From positions 620,001 to 684,000 of the forward strand of contig JAIXMN010000006.1 of assembly GCA_025716815.1 (NCBI GenBank): a stretch of DNA of 64,000 bases, read 5' to 3'. This document shows, one piece after another, positions 11,501-23,514 of the stretch; within the stretch, counting starts at the first letter, position 1; each line of letters opens with the position of its first letter. This stretch comes from Dichotomocladium elegans. Its lineage: Eukaryota > Mucoromycota > Mucoromycetes > Mucorales > Lichtheimiaceae. Both the position numbers and the translations under genes were made by a program. Under the pieces are notes generated by a model that saw only the letters and a program-made list of their open reading frames with translations, did not search any database and was not told the origin of the DNA.

Positions 11501-13897
11501 ATTGGCAAATGTGCGTCATTTTTCTTCTGCCTATTTCTGGTTAGGTCAGTTTTTTCTTCCTGATTTCCCTAATTGGTAAAAAGTCTCAGACGTTTTTAAT
11601 TCTTCTCTCAAAATAGGCAATTGTTATTACGAAGGCAAAGGCATCCCCATCGACTATGTCCAGGCACACCATTGGCTCTTACGTGCTGCAGACGAAACAG
11701 GTGTAGTCGACGCCATTGTGCGTGTGGCGTTCATGTACGAGCAAGGTCTTGGCGTTGCGAAGGATCTAGAAGCCGCGTGCAAGTACTACCAGCAAGGAGC
11801 AGAGAAAAATCACCCGGAAGCGCAACACAAGATCGGCACGGCCTACTGGCGCGGACTCTTCGGCTTCGAGATCAACTTTGGCACGGCCGTCCAATGGTTT
11901 ACCCGCTCGGCACCCTATTACCACGACAGTACCTGGGCCCTAGGTCAGATGGCCCTAGAGAATGGCTACGACGACGTGGCGATCCAATATTGGAAAACAT
12001 CAAGTTCCCTTGGACATGTTCCGTCTATGCGTTCCCTTGCCGGGTTGCTAATAAAAACAGACGATCCAAGCGCAATGGAGGTGCTCATGCGTGCTGTACA
12101 GACTGGCGATCCTGAAGCCCTAATCATGATGGGACGTCATCACCGGGATCGTGCCGAAGAGCTTCTGCGAAAACAACAAGAAAGCAGCTGTAGCCGCAGC
12201 GTTGAATCGATCGACGAGGATGAAGCCGAGAAACTGCTTGAGGAAATCGAGAAGGAAAGGAGCATGTCGATACGATACTACGAGCAAGCGGCTAGCATGG
12301 GCAATGTCGATGCCATGTTTCTGGCTGCCCAGGCATGGCATGGTCAGTTGCAGTTCGCTGCTGCACTCGAGTACTATGGACGAGCAGCCGATCAAGGTCA
12401 CACTCTCTCCAAGGTCATGCTTGCGCGTTATCGTATTGCAGGATACGGCGGTATTGAAGCTGACCCAGTAGCCGGGTTTAAAGTAAGGCCGTTTGCATCT
12501 TTTTTTTTTGGTATATCCGCCTATATACACTACATATCTAACACTCTTCCATTTAAAGATTCTCTTGGCATGCGCCGAAGAAGAACAATGCGTTGATGCA
12601 TACAACTCACTTGGCCAATGTTATGAGTTAGGCCTTGGAACACCGCAAGACAAGAACGTTGCTCTAGAGTGGTACTTGCGATCCGCTGAAGCAACCCAAG
12701 ACGCGGAAGCCATGTTTCGCATTGGCCAAATGCATTCCCAGGGCATTGTTATTTCTTCTCTGCAGCCTGACTTTGATGCGTACCAGTGGTATCACTTCGC
12801 CTGCGATGCGCAGAACCACCCGCGCGCCCACTATCATCTCGGGATGTATTATACTCGCGGCATTTTCGGCGAAAAAGGACAGACCCTACTGCCTCCGAAT
12901 CTTTGCAGCGCAGCCCATCACTTTGAGCAAGCTGCACTCCAGGAAGATCGAGATGCCATGGCAGAGCTGGGTCTGCTACTGCTCGTACATGAAGATGCAA
13001 CTAGGCGAGTCACAGGCCTTGCATGGCTCGAACGCGCCGCCCAGTTGGATCAAGTGTCTGCTCTGACCGAGCTTGGAAAGCTCCATCACAATGGTGGCAC
13101 TGCCGAGGATGGCAGCATAGGTGTCACGCAAGACTTTGAAAAGGCGTACGACTACTTTTGCCGCGCAGCACAGCAAGGCGATCCCACCGCAATCATGTTC
13201 ATTGGCTCTTATTACGAACACGGCATCCATCTCCCGCCCGATCTCGACCATGCACGCAAATGGTACCAGTTAGCCCTCCAGCAGCAGCCCGGATGGTGGC
13301 TTGCTGAACTGGCCCTTGCACGTCTCTTGCATCAGCGACCTGAAACCCAGGCCGAAGCGTACCATCTTTTCGTGGCCTCCCGCGACCACGGTAGCGATGT
13401 CCAGACATCCGCAGCCCTCATGGTTGCCCTGTATGAGCTTCATGGTTGGGGCGGCGTAGAACCTCAGCCTGCAAAGGCTGCTCAGACATTGCTTCATCTG
13501 GCCGAACAAGGTAACCCAAATGCGTTCTTGGTGACTGCTCAATGCTTCGATAACGGGGTTGGGCTGGACATGGACAAGGAAAAGGCATTCGAATGGTACA
13601 GCCGTGTGATCCTCTTTCACGAGCACCAGCAAGACGTGGACATGGATGAAGCCATCCGAGATGACGAGGAATCTTCCTCCTATGTGGAAGCGCTCTTTCG
13701 ACTGGCAGAGTTCTATCAACATGGATGGGGAGGTGTATCTAAGGACGCTGTAAAGGCAGACGAACTTTATCGTCTCGCGGCCGAGCAGGGTAAGACCATG
13801 GCATGTGCAAAAAAGAAATATAATATCGATAGCTCGCTAAACAAGATCCATAGGAGAGAAAGAGGTGCGCGGAATCAACGAGTTCCTGAATGTATAA
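8521..13897 (+). CDS. Giant Sel1-repeat protein with N-myristoylation consensus, 1635 aa
   Basis: Seven exons join in phase: 8521-9461, 9584-9779, 9847-11198, 11267-11544, 11617-12482, 12559-13789, 13854-13897. The start MGIQHSR fits the N-myristoylation pattern (Gly2, Ser6). Residues up to about 200 are low-complexity, Ser/Pro-rich, with an AGC-repeat polySer run. From about 210 to the end the protein is almost wholly Sel1-like repeats (signature A...LG..Y..G.GV..D...A..WY..AA..G), well over 25 by eye, with one acidic helical insert near 1190 (KLLEEIEKERSM). Sel1 repeats form alpha-solenoids that scaffold protein complexes, such as Hrd3 in ERAD and Chs4/Skt5 in chitin-synthase activation. 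This one lacks a signal peptide and a C-terminal CAAX box, so it is not a simple Hrd3 or Skt5. Function is unknown; a membrane-tethered cytosolic scaffold is my inference. Confidence 0.85.
8813..8839. repeat. (AGC)n triplet repeat coding for polySer
   Basis: Nine AGC units in the first exon of the Sel1-repeat gene, giving a Ser run in the disordered N-terminus. Confidence 0.9.
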
Positions 13898-14314
13898 TGT
13901 TTATTTCTCTTTTTGTTGATACTTTATATTTTATCTGTATATACGTATGTCCTTTTGCCTTTCTATTATTTATCTAGCTCAGTCGCCCCACATGGTCGGT
14001 GCGCACTGACTATTTGTTACACCTTATATTATTTTCATCATCATCATATTGTCATTCTAACTCTAGTTGTCCATAAATATATAAAGCTATAATAATCCCA
14101 TGTCTGTATGCCGAAAGAACAGAGCGCTGTATGGGCAGGTTTTGGCGACCGTCTCTGCAGACAAAAAGATGGAGACAGAGCCATACCAACTGGTGAGAAT
14201 ATGCAGGTGCGGTACGTTGCACAAGGAGAAAAATAAAAAGGGACTTACAGCGCACAGAGAAAAATGGAAAACTCTTTCTTTACTTGTTTTCTTTTCTTAC
14301 ACGTTTTACTCCGA
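13898..14314. other. Intergenic region between the Sel1 and GPI-protein genes
   Basis: AT-rich, with several T-tracts and no coding signal. It is likely the 3' end of the Sel1 gene plus the promoter of the secreted protein. Confidence 0.45.
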
Positions 14315-16193
14315 ATGAGATTATTGACCCTTCAATATTTGGCAGTCTTGACTGTGCTTGCGATGCGTACGTTCTGCTCTTTGATCAGATCAAAGCACTA
14401 TACTAATACTGAACTTCTTTTTTTTTATTAACAATCTTCAGAAGTCTGTTTTACTGGTAACATATTCCTTTTTTATTTGCTCAGCATTTTTCAGTGTAAC
14501 GTAGCCATGCTCAGCAGGATTATCTAGATGCTCGCGGTCCCGGTGGGGGCAAATCTGGCGGGGGCAAATCTGGTGGAGGCAAGTCTGGCGGGGGCAGTTT
14601 TGGCGGCGGAAACTCGGGCGGGGGCAACTCGGGCGGGGGCAAGTCCGGTGGATCTCTCGGACACGGTTACCCAGTATCTAATCCCACTTACGGTAAGGAA
14701 ACTATAAAGCAAGGAAGCGTATCGATTAACAAAGGAAGTTTGACATTTCATCTACAACAGGCTCTTCGCAGGGAGCCGTCCTACCTCGATCGGGAAGTGT
14801 GTCGTCTTCGGGCAACTACTATTACCCACCCACTAGTCGGGGGTATACTAAGGGTGGTTATGGATCTTTTTCTGGCCCACGCCCCCCTTTCTCGTATGGA
14901 ATGACAAGGGGTAAGGTCTATCTCTTCGGCTTGCTTAACTTGTAAAAACTGAGGCTGGCGCAAATTTTTCTGTTTTGCTTAGACACATATAGGAACTATA
15001 CATCGTCCTACACCGGGGGTTATGGTACGAACTACCACCAATCGGGATGGGTCGGCTATTATAACCCATCCTTGCTATACTGGTCCATCACACCTGCATT
15101 TTTTTACCTCGGTTTCTACTCGACCTATCACCGATACAACCAGAATGAAGGTTCATATTATGCGCCTGAAATATATGCCTATGCCCAGGGCGCCAACAAT
15201 GCCATCGTCAACGCTTCTGAATATACGAGCCGACAAGACAATTACCGCTACTCATTCAACATGACCACTGGTTACACATATGCGATGGCCGATCATGGCT
15301 TCTTTGCGTCTTCGGATCCTGAAGCACATCCTGCCAATTTTCAATTCCGCACGACATTCAGTCATATAATTGAATGGAATGATGCTAATCAAAATGGCTT
15401 CTACGATGAAGGCGAGATGCTTCTTGCTGCTACCCCGCTCGCTGGGCTTTCATGGCAGCCGCTGACAGTATCGAAAAAGGGAGTGGAGACGAATGCAACG
15501 CTCACCTACTACGAGATAGCCACATCAGTTCGAAACCTGACGCGCAGCAGCGGTGGTAATGGCAGTACAACTCCCTTTAGTATGTATCTAACGTGGCGAT
15601 CGAGCAATCTCCAGATCAACGAGACACAAGGTGTGCCTATTCAACCCAATTCACTCTGGTATAACATTTCACTCCCCGGCTACCCTATACCCACCGCTTC
15701 GAACACCCGGCTCGGCCTTGCCCAGTGGATCACCTTGCCGACTGGCGTGACCATGTTGCTCGACGTCAACAGAACTACCCCGTTCGATATTGCCCAGCAG
15801 ATCAAATCCAATCAGACCTACGGCGTGTCAATTGGTTATTACAACGAGGCACGACTTGAATACGAACCGGCCGTTAACATCACGCTTGTCGAACAACCAC
15901 CAACGAACCTCACCCTGATTCCTGACGATAACCAATGTGAATGGATCTGGGGTGATAACCAGTGGGGTGCATATTTATTGCTGCTCTCCGTTCCAGTGTC
16001 TCCGTTATCTACACCACAGCTCACCGGATTCAGTTTTCTGGACGTGAATATCATGAGCGCGGAAGCCAGTGAGAATGAACCACAAGGGCCCCCAGCCTCT
16101 GCGCCAGTATCCATCTCTATCAGATCCACCTCTATCAGATCCGTGCAGTTAGTTATTTTGCTGGCGTTGTGTACATCTTTTCTTATTAGCTAG
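14315..16193 (+). CDS. Secreted Gly-rich, probably GPI-anchored cell-surface protein, 525 aa
   Basis: Exons 14315-14366, 14528-14692, 14761-14910, 14983-16193. Exon 1 encodes a signal peptide (MRLLTLQYLAVLTVLAM). Exon 2 encodes seven tandem GGGxS-type units (GGGKS, GGGSF, GGGNS). Exon 3 is Ser/Tyr/Gly-rich. The long last exon encodes a Tyr-rich segment and then a globular region with many N-x-S/T sites and an acidic loop WNDANQNGFYDEGE that resembles a calcium-binding loop. The C-terminus has a Ser/Pro stretch followed by a hydrophobic tail (SVQLVILLALCTSFLIS) without a following charge, as in GPI signals. The reading is a wall or surface glycoprotein. I recognise no named family. A short direct repeat (CTCTATCAGATCC twice) lies just before the GPI tail. 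Confidence 0.75.
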
Positions 16194-17926
16194 ACACCAA
16201 TGTATAGTGCTGCAAGTGCATTACAATATCCATTCTATGCGAATAATATGTAACGATATAATCCAACAATAGAGTCTTTCCCATAGACGTTTTGATCCTT
16301 AGGTAATCTTCATCAAATTTAAAACTAGCTGATGAAGACAATAAATGGATTAGGAAGAGCAATTGACGCCAAGCTCTTCAGTGGATCCAGTATATAAACA
16401 CCACGAACATATGCAAGACAGCTGACGCTCGCATCTGTTCCAGACGCCAAGTTGTTCCTTTCTTGGTTTTTGTGCTAAACGGCTTCAAAGAGAATATTAG
16501 ATCCCCCACATTGAGAATCAATGCAGCAGTCGGTCTCACGTTGGTATTCTTGTCTTCTTTAGTGATTATCTTCGTCTCACCCCTTCTCGCATTGAACTCT
16601 GGCGATCCAGTGGTTCATTGCAGAAGTTGCATATCTTACTATAACGAAGGCGTACTGTTATATCACCTATAGCATCATTATCTGTATTTATTGCTCTCCA
16701 TTTGTCCTCTCATGATCATTGCTTTCTTGTCATATACGCTATTATGAATTCAACTACAGCCATTCCTGAGTAAGACCTGCACGAATATTCGTTCCAGTTT
16801 CACCCGTGCCTTTTTTATATCCCTACTGTCTACTTTCATTTCTAAAGCCATCACTTTTGACTCTGCCCTTGACAACCAGCCAAAGATGCTCACCAGGATT
16901 GACTTTAAATGTGCAGCATGGGACATGGTTAGAGTTATCCGAAGCCTTATGAATAAGCGAATTATTCGTGACTAAATGGTAGACGTTGATGTACCTGTAA
17001 TATCCATATCTCCCTTTCAGCCTTAAAAAAAAAAACGAGATAATGTCCTGAACTTTTCTTTATTCACTGCTTCAGTCTTTCTGGAGATATACGTATATTG
17101 CGAGTATTCAAACTGTATTTAACGTTGATAACACTCCCAACGTCGGTCTTGTCTCCGCGCATTATTTCGGTATGGCTGTAATCACCGCACGGCCTGCTAA
17201 GACGGCATACCGTCCGATCAGGAAAGGCGTCCCTATTTCAAAGTCTATATGCTCAGGGTATTTCTTAACTCTTTTCGGTACGAAGGGAAGGCAAATGTAA
17301 TGTCCCCTTTGGTCCTTGGGGGGAAAGCGGGAGGATGATAAAAGCGCGTATGCTGTGTTGATTGTAAATTTGGTGGACTTCACCGCCTTACCAGTGTACA
17401 ATGCAGGTGCGCGCGCATATTTTCCTGCGGGGGCGCCTATGGAAGGAAGTGTGTGTGTGTGTGTGTGCTATATAGAGAAAAATGCCGGAAACGATATGCA
17501 GAGAAGGAGACCGAGTGCTTGCTAGCTACACTGAAGGAGAACTTGGAAAGGCTTGGCCATGATCATTGCTGTTGTCCTTTACATGAAACACAAAAGCCTT
17601 CCTTGCAGCATTGGGTTCATTGGCAAGAATCCGCTCAACCAAACAGACAGAAAGCTTGTTTTCGCGTGGGGCGAGTATTCCTGCTAAGCACCACTGTTGG
17701 CTGACATGGGAGGCCTGATCAATGCCAAGCCTATAAGAAAAAGTGAAAATGCGGAAAAGAGCAAGTTAGTATGTTTTTCTGCCTTTTTTTTTTGAAGGCA
17801 GGCGTACCAGGCTACACTGTGACCGCAATGACGTTCGTTGTGGGAGTCCGCAGAGTGGGCGAGTGGTTAAGACCGAGACCTACGTTAACGCTAGGATGAG
17901 AGAGTGAAACGAGGAAGCCGATAATG
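16194..17926. other. Long intergenic stretch, no supported gene
   Basis: Contains a TATATAAA-like box near 16391 and a following frame with a hydrophobic segment (about 16500-16670) that lacks a usable ATG, plus a 79-codon minus-strand frame at 17162-17401 that begins with TTG. A (GT)n microsatellite lies at about 17449-17467. None is convincing as a gene. Confidence 0.45.
17449..17467. repeat. (GT)n microsatellite
   Basis: Nine GT units in intergenic sequence. Confidence 0.85.
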
Positions 17927-18232
17927 CTAAACCTGATAACTAGCATTCATGTTGATTGCGGGCGGTTGGACGAGATGGGTCGCATGGTAAATTTCCCGGT
18001 TGATATCAGTATCGATTTCACCTGTTTGTTCCATTTTGTCTCTCATAGTGGCTAAAACGCACATCCTATATTCGAATGACGTGCGGTCAATTACATCATC
18101 GGCTTCTCTATCGGTGATGGTGGTGTTAATATTATCAACAGTGTTCTCGTTCAAAGTCTTAGAAATGGAGAATATGGACAGATCTTTTCTGAGACATTGG
18201 AAGGATCGAAGTTTCATGCAACACGTTGCCAT
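17927..18232 (-). CDS. Hypothetical ORF, 101 aa
   Basis: ATG-initiated open frame with mixed polar composition and stretches such as TDREADDVIDRTSFEYRM that look protein-like. I recognise no family, and it has no visible introns or promoter. It could be a small lineage gene, a gene remnant or chance. It lies divergently from the coiled-coil protein gene at 18537. Confidence 0.2.
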   Translation of the reverse strand: MATCCMKLRSFQCLRKDLSIFSISKTLNENTVDNINTTITDREADDVIDRTSFEYRMCVLATMRDKMEQTGEIDTDINREIYHATHLVQPPAINMNASYQV

Positions 18233-18536
18233 CGCAAAGTGTTGCTATGTCTAGTTTTCACAATATAAAGAGAACAATTGGATATTGTTTATTTCAGATG
18301 TTGCGGGTACCGGGAACAGGGTGAAGGCTGAGGGAAGCAGCACACCATTACATTTGTGTTCCCCGCGGTTGGTGGCCATTAGAAGGAACTGCAAATGCCG
18401 AATTTAATTGGATGTTATAAGCGTAGAAATTCTTATTGGCCCAGCCTGATCAAGGAAAACGATGGCGGGGGGCCTAGTATTTTAAACTGTAGGTGTCCCG
18501 ACGCAAGCTTTAAACCTCCAACTGTGGAAGTATCGC

Positions 18537-19906
18537 ATGTCGTTGCCGTCTTCCACCTTAGATTCTGTATGGGCGAGAGAGAGAGATCGCGTTGCAGCAA
18601 GCCGTGGAGAGTATGTTTCAAGATATACGCCCAACCTCAACTCCCATGACCATGATTTGCACACTGCCTCAGGCGAATCAAATCTGGACAGGACCGTCTC
18701 CGTTGCCACTCTGTCTTTAGCTGAATTGACTGGCTCTCGAATGGATGTTAACTCCATTGAACGTCGAACCCCTCGAAAAACGAATCCTGCGCCATACACC
18801 CCTGTGCGTTCTTGGAATGCTGCGGTTTTCAACAAGAGTGCTTCGTCGGCTTCAGTAGAACCGTCGTCGCAGGCTGCGGCGACTACACAGCCGTGCGTAG
18901 GGACACCTTCTCCCGCTCCCATTACTTCCCCCACCACCACCGCCCCCCATTCTCTTTCTGCCCCTCCTGTTCAAGCTAGTGCTACTATCAAGTCAATGAA
19001 ACCATTGAATCCATATGCCTCGGTCTGGAAACCCCCCGCTTCTTTATCGCTGGTATCACCTGACGATCAGACGAATTCACTGGAACAACAAACACCTTCT
19101 AAAGAACCTGAGCCAGTCAGCCACGGTAGCAACAAAACGGTCGAGAGAAATAATGCCGACAGTGTGTCTCTGGCTTCTCAACAATGTTGGAATACACAGG
19201 TCAATAAGCTACCTGAGCAACAGTTTCAGGAGGGAAAATCCTGGAATGCACAGGACAACCGAGTATCACAAGGGCAACAGCATCAGCATAGGGATATACA
19301 CGATCATCAAGCCTTTCAGGAACAACAGTGGGATACTAAGGCCCAAGCAGATCGGCCAGTTGGCCAGGAACAAAAGCGAGCTTCTTTGAACGAACAAAAC
19401 ATAAACACATTGCGAGATATTTCGCACCGGCTACAGCGCAAGGTAATCAGTGCGGTAACCGTCGGCGCATACGTGGTTTCACTTACTCCTTCTATGCGTG
19501 TGACTATGTTTATGTGGAGTCATTAATAGAAAGAGGAGCCTGAAGAAGCTTTAAGCCAGAGGATGGAACGAATCCGCATGAATAATGAAGTATACTTGAA
19601 AAAACGCGAGGTAAATGCACGAAAGCAATGAACGACTGCGTGGCTAGCGTCATAATGGATATGGGGCGGTTTAGATCGTCGAAGCCGAACAGGCTAACAG
19701 ATTCGAGAATAAAACTGTTGAAGCGGCCACAGGAAACGGCAGTTTTGAAGATATCGATGAAGAAATTAGGTATATTCCATGTTGCATTTGGCTGTTCATG
19801 GGACATCAATTTGACATATGATTGTAGGCGAGAGCGCGAGGCGAATGCTGCTCGTAAGCTAAGGGCAGCTCAACAAAGAGAATGGGATGCTGGGAAGAAA
19901 TGGTAG
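18537..19906 (+). CDS. Coiled-coil protein with disordered N-terminus (possibly CCDC9-like), 386 aa
   Basis: Exons 18537-19442, 19530-19610, 19675-19769, 19828-19906. The first 300 residues are low-complexity Ser/Pro/Thr- and Gln/Asn/His-rich and probably disordered. The conserved part is the C-terminus, spread over three small exons: helix SQRMERIRMNNEVYLKKRE, an acidic link, then REREANAARKLRAAQQREWD ending GKKW. This helix-RxxNE...REWD layout resembles the conserved ends of CCDC9-type proteins linked to the exon junction complex, but that similarity is from memory and moderate. Introns are 48-87 bp GT-AG. Gene structure is well supported because all four exons join in phase and end at a stop; function is not. 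Confidence 0.6.
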
Positions 19907-20631
19907 TGATATACCAAACGCTTGTCCCGGATTTTCTCCTTCCTTTGGTTATTATGTATTATATATTTCGTTGTTCTTTGCTACTTAAGAAGGAGCAATT
20001 TCATTCCATCATGCGTTATTTTTTTTTTCTCGAAATACTACGAAGGAACCGTTTACAATGACTCATTTTTGCCTCCGCTTCATCTCGCAACGAACATAGC
20101 CGTTCCACCATTATCACACCATTATTTTTCTACTTCATTAAAGCCTATATGTGTAGTAATGCAGGAAGCTTATGGCGCATTTGCTGTGGTCTTTTTTAAC
20201 CTTTTCTGCACACCCCCTACTCCGTTGGGTTGTGCTTTAATACTTTATTTTCAACAGTAAAGGAATTTATTATAATGGAAGTCAGTAAAAGCTAGCAAAT
20301 TTCTCTTTTCACTCGACTCTACCTTTAGGCTTAGAATCATGCATAGTAGCCAGCCAAGTTTAACAAGATATACGTATGATGCAGATATTTTGTAGTGAAG
20401 GGTGAGATTAAGTTAAATTAGCCAAGCATTGCGGGTATGTAACATCTTAATTCCACTTTGGTTTTGGTCAAAGACAGGTTCTATTTTATACAGCAATGGT
20501 CCGGTTATCCCAGAGACGACACAGCGCACATGCAAATGTAGAAAGAAATGAGCAGTATTGTATTAGATGGATATAGATATGAAAATAATGAAAACGATAG
20601 GAGAAGCTGATGAGAAAAAGCAAAAGGTAAT
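19907..20631. other. Convergent intergenic region
   Basis: AT-rich 725 bp between the ends of the coiled-coil protein gene (+) and the HAK transporter gene (-). Only shared 3' flanks are expected; no coding signal. Confidence 0.5.
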
Positions 20632-23203
20632 TTACAGGTCGTACTGCATGCCGACTTGGACGGTCTTGTCAACAGGAACACCAAAGATAGCTTGCTGGTT
20701 TTCGAGTGTATTTCGCTTCAGCCATGCATAAATTTCAATGCCCAGACGCTTAAGGATGAACGAATTGGGTTTCGCATTGACATTATTCGTGTTTGTGAGA
20801 TACGAGATCTGTGAGTCTCGGGCTCGTCTGATGGCTATCGCTTCATCCTCGTCCACGAGAGTGAGAATGTGATCACACAGTTTGATGCCAAGCTCTTGTT
20901 CATTATCGGGTAATTCTTTGTAGCCTTGTCGGAGGATCACGCGGTAAGTCAGGTAAGAGTCGCCTCGAAAGACAATCATACGTTCGTGGGGTTGTACAGT
21001 AGCGGAATTGACACGGCGCAGATGGCAGAAAATCGCGACTGTGGGCTGGATCTTGAGGACGTTCTGCATATGCTGGTATACTGACGGAATATCAAACCCG
21101 GCAGGGTCAAAAACAACCATCAAAGATTCGGTTTTGGCAGTGTCTGGAAGTTTCTCCATAGTTCCATCTTGATTATTTTCAAGCTTATCCCGTCGTAACT
21201 GTATCTTGAGCTTATTTTCAAAGTCCCATGTGCGTAATGAGCCATATCGCCATATACCCATCACGGATGAGAGTACAACGGCGGTCGCTATAGTGAACCA
21301 CGCGCCGTCCGGCACCTTGCGCATAGTAGAGGTAAAATAGGCACCGTCGATGATGCCAAAAAATATAAGGAAGATCAACGAGAATATGATGTTCCATCGC
21401 CAGACCAGAAGGGAAAGGATCGTTATGAGAATCGTCGTTATAAATGTTGTCGTGATTACACAAGCACCATAGGCATTGCCGAGTGCAACGGTGTTTTGGA
21501 AACCACCCGCAATAGCGACGGTGCCAATCATGAGGATCCAGTTTGCAACAGGGATGTAAATTTGTCCGCGGAATCGATTGGAGGTATGGACAACCTCGAG
21601 CTGCGGGAAACAAGAGAGATTCATGGCCTGATGAAGAATAGAGAAACTGCCAGAAATGAGAGCTTGCGAAGCAACAATTGCAGCAAGCACGGCCATAATG
21701 AATGCAAACCAAAATGCCTGTCGATATGTAAATATGTGAATGACTGGTTACTAGATATAACCAACGGGTAAAGCCACTTACAGCTGGGGGAACTGCCGCG
21801 TAGTAAGCGTTCGTCCACGCAAGACCGGTGGTATCCGTCATCATATACGCTGCCTGGCCAATGTAGGCCATCAACAAGCACTATAGTCTTACATGTTAGC
21901 AACCTATCGTCAGCAAGATGCTTAGTATCAGCTGATGTACCGGATAGACGAAGCAGATGGAAGAAATTCGAATCGAGGGTGTAGAGAAATGACCCAGATC
22001 AGCGTAGAGAGCTTCAACTCCGGTAAGGCAGAGAAGCGTACCACCCATCATTTGCCATCCTTGAGATCCATGGCGGTTGAACCAGTCGTAAATCCAATAG
22101 GGAGAGAAGGCTTGGAAAGCGCTTGCATCATAGTGAACAACGTTGTAAATACCAAAGGCGAAGTTCATGGCGAGCCAGATGATGACGATAGGAGCAAAGG
22201 CCATGCCAATCTTGGTGGTGCCAAAGGGTTGAATGACGAAGATGAGAATGAGAATGACCTCAGAAATACCAGTGCGTGAAGCATCAGTAATACTTGGAGC
22301 CTTGATGCGGAGACCTTGAATAGCACCGATGACTAGAAGGAATGATGTATTTAGCAAGGGCATATACATATCAAGTGTATATTATCACATGGCTCAACAT
22401 ACCTGTTTGGGCTGGAGTCAGCATTCCATCAGCCAAAACCATGCATACGCCGATAATAGACAAGAAATTGATCAGATGGCGCAGAAAATTCGAGTTCTCA
22501 ATGTAGCGACGGAAATTGCGGTTGATACCCTTGATATCACCAGTTGGGTAACGGTTAAACCCTGCACGGTTAACCGCATTTGGATTGTTCCAACTGATGT
22601 TCGCCTAATGTCCAGGTCCAGCTTCAGTATTATTCGTAATGAGCAAGCAAAAGGCAAGAAAACTTACATATCGAGACAGAAGAGAATACAGCGCAAAAGT
22701 ACCACCTTCACCATTGTCGTCGGCACTCAAGACAATAACAGTGTATTTGACAATAACAACCAAGGTAAGTGACCAGATGATAATCGATAAGGCACCGAGG
22801 ATATCTTCTCGGGTAGGCGTATCCATAAAGACGGATGAAAAAGTATAAAGTGGGGAAGTTCCTAGCCAAAAGGTCCAAAATAAGAACAGCTGCATCGTAT
22901 TAGAAAGTTTCCATAAGAAATCTTACCGAGATCACCGTAAACAACGCCGCATGATTGAATTGCAAGAAAAATAATAGTAGACTTGCTCAGAACCTAGGAC
23001 GATCGAATGAATATTACAATGGAACGGATAGGTTCATATGGTGATAAACTCACTGGTCGTGATGGAGCATCAGTATTGATGAGGATGTCCTTAGGATTAG
23101 ATGTCTGAATTGAATTGTACATTGTCTTCTCGCTGATGCCATCAACAGCACTTTCTTGATCTATGTCAAGATCCTTGTTACTGATCGTATCCTTATCAGT
23201 CAT
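20632..23203 (-). CDS. HAK1: HAK/KUP-family high-affinity potassium transporter, 729 aa
   Basis: Seven exons on the minus strand: 23203-23054, 22993-22927, 22861-22668, 22604-22403, 22332-21941, 21880-21782, 21717-20632. The family signature [15 protein letters not shown] is rebuilt across the second splice. It is followed by [31 protein letters not shown] and AYIGQAAYM, all typical of KUP/HAK transporters. About a dozen hydrophobic segments precede a cytosolic C-terminal domain from roughly residue 500. The length matches fungal HAK proteins. It should import K+ at the plasma membrane, probably with H+ or Na+ coupling. Fungal HAKs are usually induced by K+ starvation; I see no regulatory site that shows this here. 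The symbol rests on family similarity. Confidence 0.93.
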
Positions 23204-23514
23204 TGCTGGAGGATGCGAGAGAGTGAGAGAGAGCGCGCGCGCACAAGAGGGTAAGGTGAAGATAACAGACGACGAGATTCTACAAGCTCTTTATATTGCG
23301 TGTTTGATGAGCCGGACGCTGTCGAAAATGCCTATCAGTAACAGTCCTGAAAGATACTTGGTCTCACTGGCAAACAGCAAAATGTTCTCATTGGATCTGA
23401 AGATTTGATTGTGTCACGCATATCTTTTGTAAATAACGCAACAGCGAAAATTGCGCGCGCGCGATCATGCAACGCTATCTTAGGGAATCGTTACAATAGA
23501 TAACCGATGAAGAA

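Noticed and set aside
16463..16672. Hydrophobic 69-codon frame after a TATATAAA box
   Set aside because: It begins with TTG, and the first real ATG nearby is in a different, closed frame.
17850..17895. tRNA-like string (GGGCGAGTGGTTAAGACC) resembling a Ser/Leu D-arm
   Set aside because: No matching acceptor stem, anticodon arm or T-arm (GTTCRA) follows within 80 bp.
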